Part shown: one piece after another, positions 61,031 through 64,000 of the stretch
Numbering within the stretch: the stretch's first letter is position 1
Layout: every line of letters starts with the position of its first letter
From: CAVPKN01 sp963832835
GTDB lineage: Bacteria; Chlamydiota; Chlamydiia; Chlamydiales; JAAKFR01
Direction: 5' to 3'
DNA: 64,000 nucleotides
NCBI GenBank assembly: GCA_963832835.1
Contig: CAWHVD010000001.1
Location: 620,001 to 684,000, forward strand
Program-made: the position numbers and the translations under genes
The notes under the pieces: generated by a model
Databases searched by the model: none
The model's input: the letters and a program-made list of their open reading frames with translations, nothing else
Told to the model about the DNA's origin: nothing

Positions 61031-61547
61031 AATATTTTTTTTATCATTATTTATGTTTTTAGCTTTTAGTGCTTTTAAGCAACCAAAATATTGTAAATTA
61101 TCAGATAGGATTTTTTTTTCGTACAATAAAGAATTATGCAAAAACAAGCGCTTGTCTTTATCGGGGAAAGGTGGAGCCATGATGGATGATATCCAGAAGA
61201 TCAATGCTCATTATGTTTCTTTTGACAGCCTTGGAGTTGAACAAGCCCGTAGATTGTACGTAGAAGTGATCGAGGGATATCTATGTCGATACAATGGAAA
61301 TGAAGAAATTCGTCCCTATCTCCACGACTATCCCTTTACCATTGCCAACCTTAAAGTGACAATTGGCTTTCAAAATGAGCAACGAGGTCGTGTGAGTCAA
61401 GAATTTGTAGCACTCATATTCAACTCTAGCAAAAATTGGATAATCTACAGTGCCTATGATCATGAACAGGAAAAATTCATTGATCTTTATGAAGAGCCTT
61501 ACGAAACGGCTCGAGATATTGTTCTGAAGGAGTGCAGATGTCCTTAA
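61023..61547 (+). CDS. Putative immunity protein of the Rhs toxin, copy 1
   Basis: 174 residues from a GTG at 61023 that overlaps the rhs stop codon by eight bases. N-terminal hydrophobic segment (IFFLSLFMFLAFSAF) suggests export or membrane anchoring, then QPKYCKLSDRIFF, GKGGAMMDDIQKINA, VEVIEGYLCRYNGNEEIRPY and a C-terminus DLYEEPYETARDIVLKECRC. No database family recognised. The overlap, small size and the duplicated, diverging second copy behind a displaced toxin tail fit an Rhs immunity gene. An envelope location would suit a phospholipase/lipase-like toxin acting in the periplasm. Confidence 0.65.
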   Translation: MNRIFFLSLFMFLAFSAFKQPKYCKLSDRIFFSYNKELCKNKRLSLSGKGGAMMDDIQKINAHYVSFDSLGVEQARRLYVEVIEGYLCRYNGNEEIRPYLHDYPFTIANLKVTIGFQNEQRGRVSQEFVALIFNSSKNWIIYSAYDHEQEKFIDLYEEPYETARDIVLKECRCP

Positions 61548-61776
61548 CGTTTTTTAATTCAGAACTCGCAAATTTCTCTATGTCGATATTTTATTTTAAT
61601 TCAGAAAATTTTGGATCTTGAGTTTTTTTTGACTGGGCATTTTCAATCTCATGTATCGGAATAATGAAAACAGAAAACTTTAGTTTGCGGCTAAGAAAAA
61701 AATCAGGAGGCTATCAAATCTTTTGTTTATCAAAACGCCCTGAGAAAAACCTGGAAGCTGGTATTTCTAAGTTTGG
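61548..61776. other. Spacer between the first Rhs/immunity unit and the displaced tail
   Basis: 229 bases. Starts with the same tttttaattcagaactcgc that follows the second immunity gene (about 62566-62585). A short frame from 61664 (KTENFSLRLRKKSGGYQIF) runs into the duplicated tail out of frame; it could be the remnant of another toxin tip's upstream part, but no family is seen. Confidence 0.4.
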
Positions 61777-62049
61777 AAACGCATCAAAGCGTATACCTTT
61801 GGCGGCGCCACCATCATTCCTGAAGGACGGTTTAAAAGTGTTGAGAACTTTGTAAGCAAGTTTGATTTTGTTCCTTGCCCAAGTGGATGGGGATATTTCA
61901 AGAATGTGTTAGGCTTTGATTCGAACGTGACTTTCCTTACTCCAAGCTCGTATAATCCATTGACAGAGCACTTTCTTTTAGGGGATACTTACTGGAAAGA
62001 AATTCAAAGGTTAGGGGATAATCTTGTGCAACAAAATCAGAATAAATAA
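61777..62049 (+). pseudogene. Displaced Rhs toxin tail (orphan C-terminal fragment)
   Basis: In frame with the original, 90 residues: KRIKAYTFGGATIIPEGRFK, on to FVPCPSGWGYFKNVLGF and HFLLGDTYWKEIQRLGDN, ending QQNQNK. The last 17 residues differ from the resident tip, so it came from another allele or has diverged. It lacks the nucleophile Ser region and has no start signal, so it is not a functional toxin by itself, but could recombine into rhs. Confidence 0.8.
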
Positions 62050-62563
62050 ATGTTTAGTATTGATTTTTGCGTTCATGATTTTTAGTGCTTTTAAGCAACC
62101 GAAATATTGCAAGTTATCGGATAGGATTTTTTTTCCGTACAATAAGGAATTATGTAAAAATAAGCGCTTGGCTTTGTCGGGGAAAGGCGGAGCCATGATG
62201 GATGATATCCAGAAAATCAATGCTTCCTACATTTCCTTCGATCGGATGACTATTGAGGAGGCTCGTAGGCTTTATGTCGAGGTAATCGAGGGGTATCTAT
62301 GCCGATACAATCAAAATGAAGAAATTCGCCCCTTTCTTCATGATTTTCCGTTTACCATCGGTAATCTACATGTGATGATTGGTTTTGAAAATGAACAGCG
62401 AAAACATATGGATCAGGGTTTTGTGGCGCTGATGTATGTAAGTAAAAAACATCGACTCCTCTATCGCGCCTATGATCATGAACAGGAAAAATTCATTGAT
62501 CTTTACGAAGAACCTTACGAAACGGCTCGAGATATTGTTCTGAAGGAGTGCAGATGTCCTTAA
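62024..62563 (+). CDS. Putative immunity protein, copy 2 (orphan)
   Basis: 179 residues from a TTG at 62024 overlapping the end of the displaced toxin tail, mirroring the first pair. N-terminal hydrophobic segment (CLVLIFAFMIFSAF), then KQPKYCKLSDRIFFPYNKEL, and a C-terminus identical to copy 1 over the last ~28 residues (YDHEQEKFIDLYEEPYETAR and on). The middle differs at many places (QRKHMDQGFVALMYVSKKHR versus QRGRVSQEFVALIFNSSKNW). Conserved ends with a variable middle is the pattern of an immunity protein that changes specificity. Confidence 0.65.
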   Translation: MCNKIRINKCLVLIFAFMIFSAFKQPKYCKLSDRIFFPYNKELCKNKRLALSGKGGAMMDDIQKINASYISFDRMTIEEARRLYVEVIEGYLCRYNQNEEIRPFLHDFPFTIGNLHVMIGFENEQRKHMDQGFVALMYVSKKHRLLYRAYDHEQEKFIDLYEEPYETARDIVLKECRCP

Positions 62564-62621
62564 TGTTTTTTAATTCAGAACTCGCTTGGCAAACAGGCAA
62601 GTTCTCTGCAATAGGTGTTTT

Positions 62622-63431
62622 ATGAAAGTTGTTTTTGCCCTTGTAGCCATTTTTATTTCCTTTTCACTTTTTGCCGGTCTTAAATCAGAAAAAGTTGCAG
62701 AAGCGATAATAAAAGCTCAATTGCATCGCGGGCAAGATAAACTTAACTATTCATTAAGCGATGATCCCGACTTGAGAGAAAAAGTTGTTAAGTTGAATGA
62801 AACTACTCCTTTGAAAACATATGGACCATATTTTTTAACACTAAAAGACGTACAACCTGGCACTCGATTTGGATTATATACGTTTAACTTGCTTGGGGTA
62901 TACAATCCCCCATTCGTGTGTTCTGGATACATTGATCAGAATGGGGAGGCCTGGACCAAGCAAAAAAATGGTGATGTAAAGCTCTCTGAATTTTTGCTTT
63001 ATATAGGGAATACACTCCCTGGAGAACCTATCCATTCGATAGTGGTGTTAGATGATAGAAAGACATACATTGCTGCATGCGCCATTCCAGAGCCTCTAGA
63101 AGCCTTTGGTAAAAATGGTCGTCATGTGGCGATGGAGCTCTTTACCAGCCGCATTGCCCAATATGCAGTTTATGGAGAGCATTTCGAGTCTGGCGAGGTG
63201 ATTGCTCTATCTGTTTGTTCAAAAAGTGGAACTGCAACAAAATATTTAAAAGCCTCAGAAGATGGAACCTTTTTTACTGTTTTGGAAGGAAATGGTTCGA
63301 GGGGCCAACTACAAGCCGAAATGCTTCAGGTTTATTCTGCCGAACAGATCGAGCCCCTGACCATTTCCTATGATTGGAGATTTTTAGAAGCAAGCAGCCT
63401 AAAAGGAATATGGAAAAGATACGTGCGCTGA
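62622..63431 (+). CDS. Exported protein of unknown function
   Basis: 269 residues from the ATG at 62622: signal peptide MKVVFALVAIFISFSLFAG, then a helical part (SEKVAEAIIKAQLHRGQDKL) and beta-rich segments (YGPYFLTLKDVQPGTRFGLY, NLLGVYNPPFVCSGYIDQNG, SIVVLDDRKTYIAACAIPEP). No family recognised. It follows the second immunity-like gene by 58 bases on the same strand. An in-frame start at 62586 would add 12 residues before the signal peptide. Could be part of the Rhs-associated cluster or an unrelated envelope protein. Confidence 0.65.
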   Translation: MKVVFALVAIFISFSLFAGLKSEKVAEAIIKAQLHRGQDKLNYSLSDDPDLREKVVKLNETTPLKTYGPYFLTLKDVQPGTRFGLYTFNLLGVYNPPFVCSGYIDQNGEAWTKQKNGDVKLSEFLLYIGNTLPGEPIHSIVVLDDRKTYIAACAIPEPLEAFGKNGRHVAMELFTSRIAQYAVYGEHFESGEVIALSVCSKSGTATKYLKASEDGTFFTVLEGNGSRGQLQAEMLQVYSAEQIEPLTISYDWRFLEASSLKGIWKRYVR

Positions 63432-63463
63432 GCGAGTGATACAACTCCCTCCACTTTTAAATG

Positions 63464-64000
63464 CTATTTCTTTACGAGCCCTAACTCCTCAGCTCTTTCT
63501 TTCGCGGCGAGAAAGGCCTCGATGATGGCGTGGCGCATGCCATTGCGCTCAAGGGCGCGGATGCCGGCAATCGTTGTGCCTGCAGGTGAGCAGACTTGGT
63601 GGCGTAGATCGCTGGGCGAATCGGGAGATTCGTAGAGCATGGTGAGCGAGCCGCCGATCATTTGTTTGACAAGCTCATAACCGGTATCGGCCGAAAATCC
63701 AAGAGCAATTGCGGCATCTACCATGGCCTCGATGATGGCAAACACAAAAGCAGGACCGGAACCTGTGAGCGCGGTGACAGAGTCAAATAAGGTTTCAGGA
63801 AGCCACCTGAGTAACCCCAATGATGAAAAAATGTCCTCAATCTCTTTTTTATGTTTATCCAAGGCAGGGTCGTCTGCAAGTGCTACGACTCCATCTCCGT
63901 AGCGCACAGCCAGATTGGGCATCATACGTAGCACGGCGCACTGTGGAAAGGTTGTTTTAAGACGATCGGTAGTGATACCTGTGAGAATGCTGGCAATAAG
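63464..64000 (-). CDS. proC: Pyrroline-5-carboxylate reductase, cut by the right edge
   Basis: Last step of proline synthesis. The C-terminal ~178 residues are present: VLRMMPNLAVRYGDGVVALA, TALTGSGPAFVFAIIEAMVD (the P5CR substrate-binding/dimer region), and HQVCSPAGTTIAGIRALERN with GMRHAIIEAFLAAKERAEEL. The frame stays open to the window edge (LIASILTGITTDRL upstream); the NAD(P)-binding N-terminus is outside. Confidence 0.93.
   Translation of the reverse strand, partial: LIASILTGITTDRLKTTFPQCAVLRMMPNLAVRYGDGVVALADDPALDKHKKEIEDIFSSLGLLRWLPETLFDSVTALTGSGPAFVFAIIEAMVDAAIALGFSADTGYELVKQMIGGSLTMLYESPDSPSDLRHQVCSPAGTTIAGIRALERNGMRHAIIEAFLAAKERAEELGLVKK

Noticed and set aside
61664..61855. 63-residue plus-strand frame starting at 61664
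   Set aside because: It enters the duplicated Rhs tail out of frame and has no family match; at most a remnant.

Overview
The window comes from a chlamydia-related bacterium, most likely one of the environmental Chlamydiae (order Parachlamydiales). The evidence is the set of chlamydia-type genes: euo, the cysteine-rich envelope pair omcA/omcB, a fused secDF, a MurA with Asp at the catalytic Cys position, a CysJ-like reductase next to rpsJ-fusA-rpsG-rpsL, Tsp proteases, and several proteins with the two-helix hydrophobic hairpin of inclusion membrane (Inc) proteins. From memory of the C. trachomatis D/UW-3 map, about twenty genes match the CT434-CT455 block (ispF, cysJ, rpsJ, fusA, rpsG, rpsL, tsp, omcB, omcA, gltX, euo, recJ, secDF, uppS, cdsA, cmk, plsC, argS, murA), in rearranged order and with lineage-specific insertions. 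The genus cannot be fixed from this sequence alone.

Layout. 1-9 kb: a gene cut by the window edge with a clear promoter and palindrome, a small lipoprotein, gltX, tsp, euo, an exported ClpB-D2-like ATPase, a HAD phosphatase and a SulP transporter. 9-30 kb: recJ, secDF, the uppS-cdsA-cmk-plsC run (isoprenoid carrier, phospholipid and nucleotide synthesis), an Inc-like protein, a beta-lactamase-fold hydrolase, an Inc-like F-box protein, argS, a P-type ATPase, an EpmB-like radical SAM enzyme and murA. 30-33 kb: the omcA-omcB envelope locus. 33-45 kb: ispF, brnQ, cysJ, rpsJ-fusA-rpsG-rpsL, an IS110-type remnant, two glycosyltransferases, a small Inc-like protein and scpA/scpB. 45.9-47.8 kb: a second tsp paralogue.

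From 8.9 to 44.5 kb, intergenic spaces carry nine copies of a ~160-bp element with long terminal inverted repeats (called MITE-A here). A second short repeat family (repeat B, ~70-115 bp) lies between 0.5 and 41.7 kb. MITE-A copies sit mostly right behind stop codons, and one repeat B copy is split by the IS110 remnant.

Two accessory regions follow. (1) A 7.4-kb genomic island lies in tRNA-Phe (48.05 kb). It is bounded by an exact 48-bp duplication of the tRNA 3' part (55.52 kb) and carries a tyrosine integrase, an AlpA/Xis-like small protein, a GNAT acetyltransferase, a RhuM-family protein and a large putative two-domain effector or toxin. (2) An Rhs/YD-repeat protein of 1767 residues (55.7-61.0 kb) has a hydrolase-like C-terminal tip. 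It is followed by an overlapping small exported protein that looks like its immunity partner, then by a displaced copy of the toxin tail with a second, diverged immunity-like gene. The Rhs tip and the large island protein appear to share the same hydrolase-like module, which is the most interesting signal in the window. proC is cut by the right edge.
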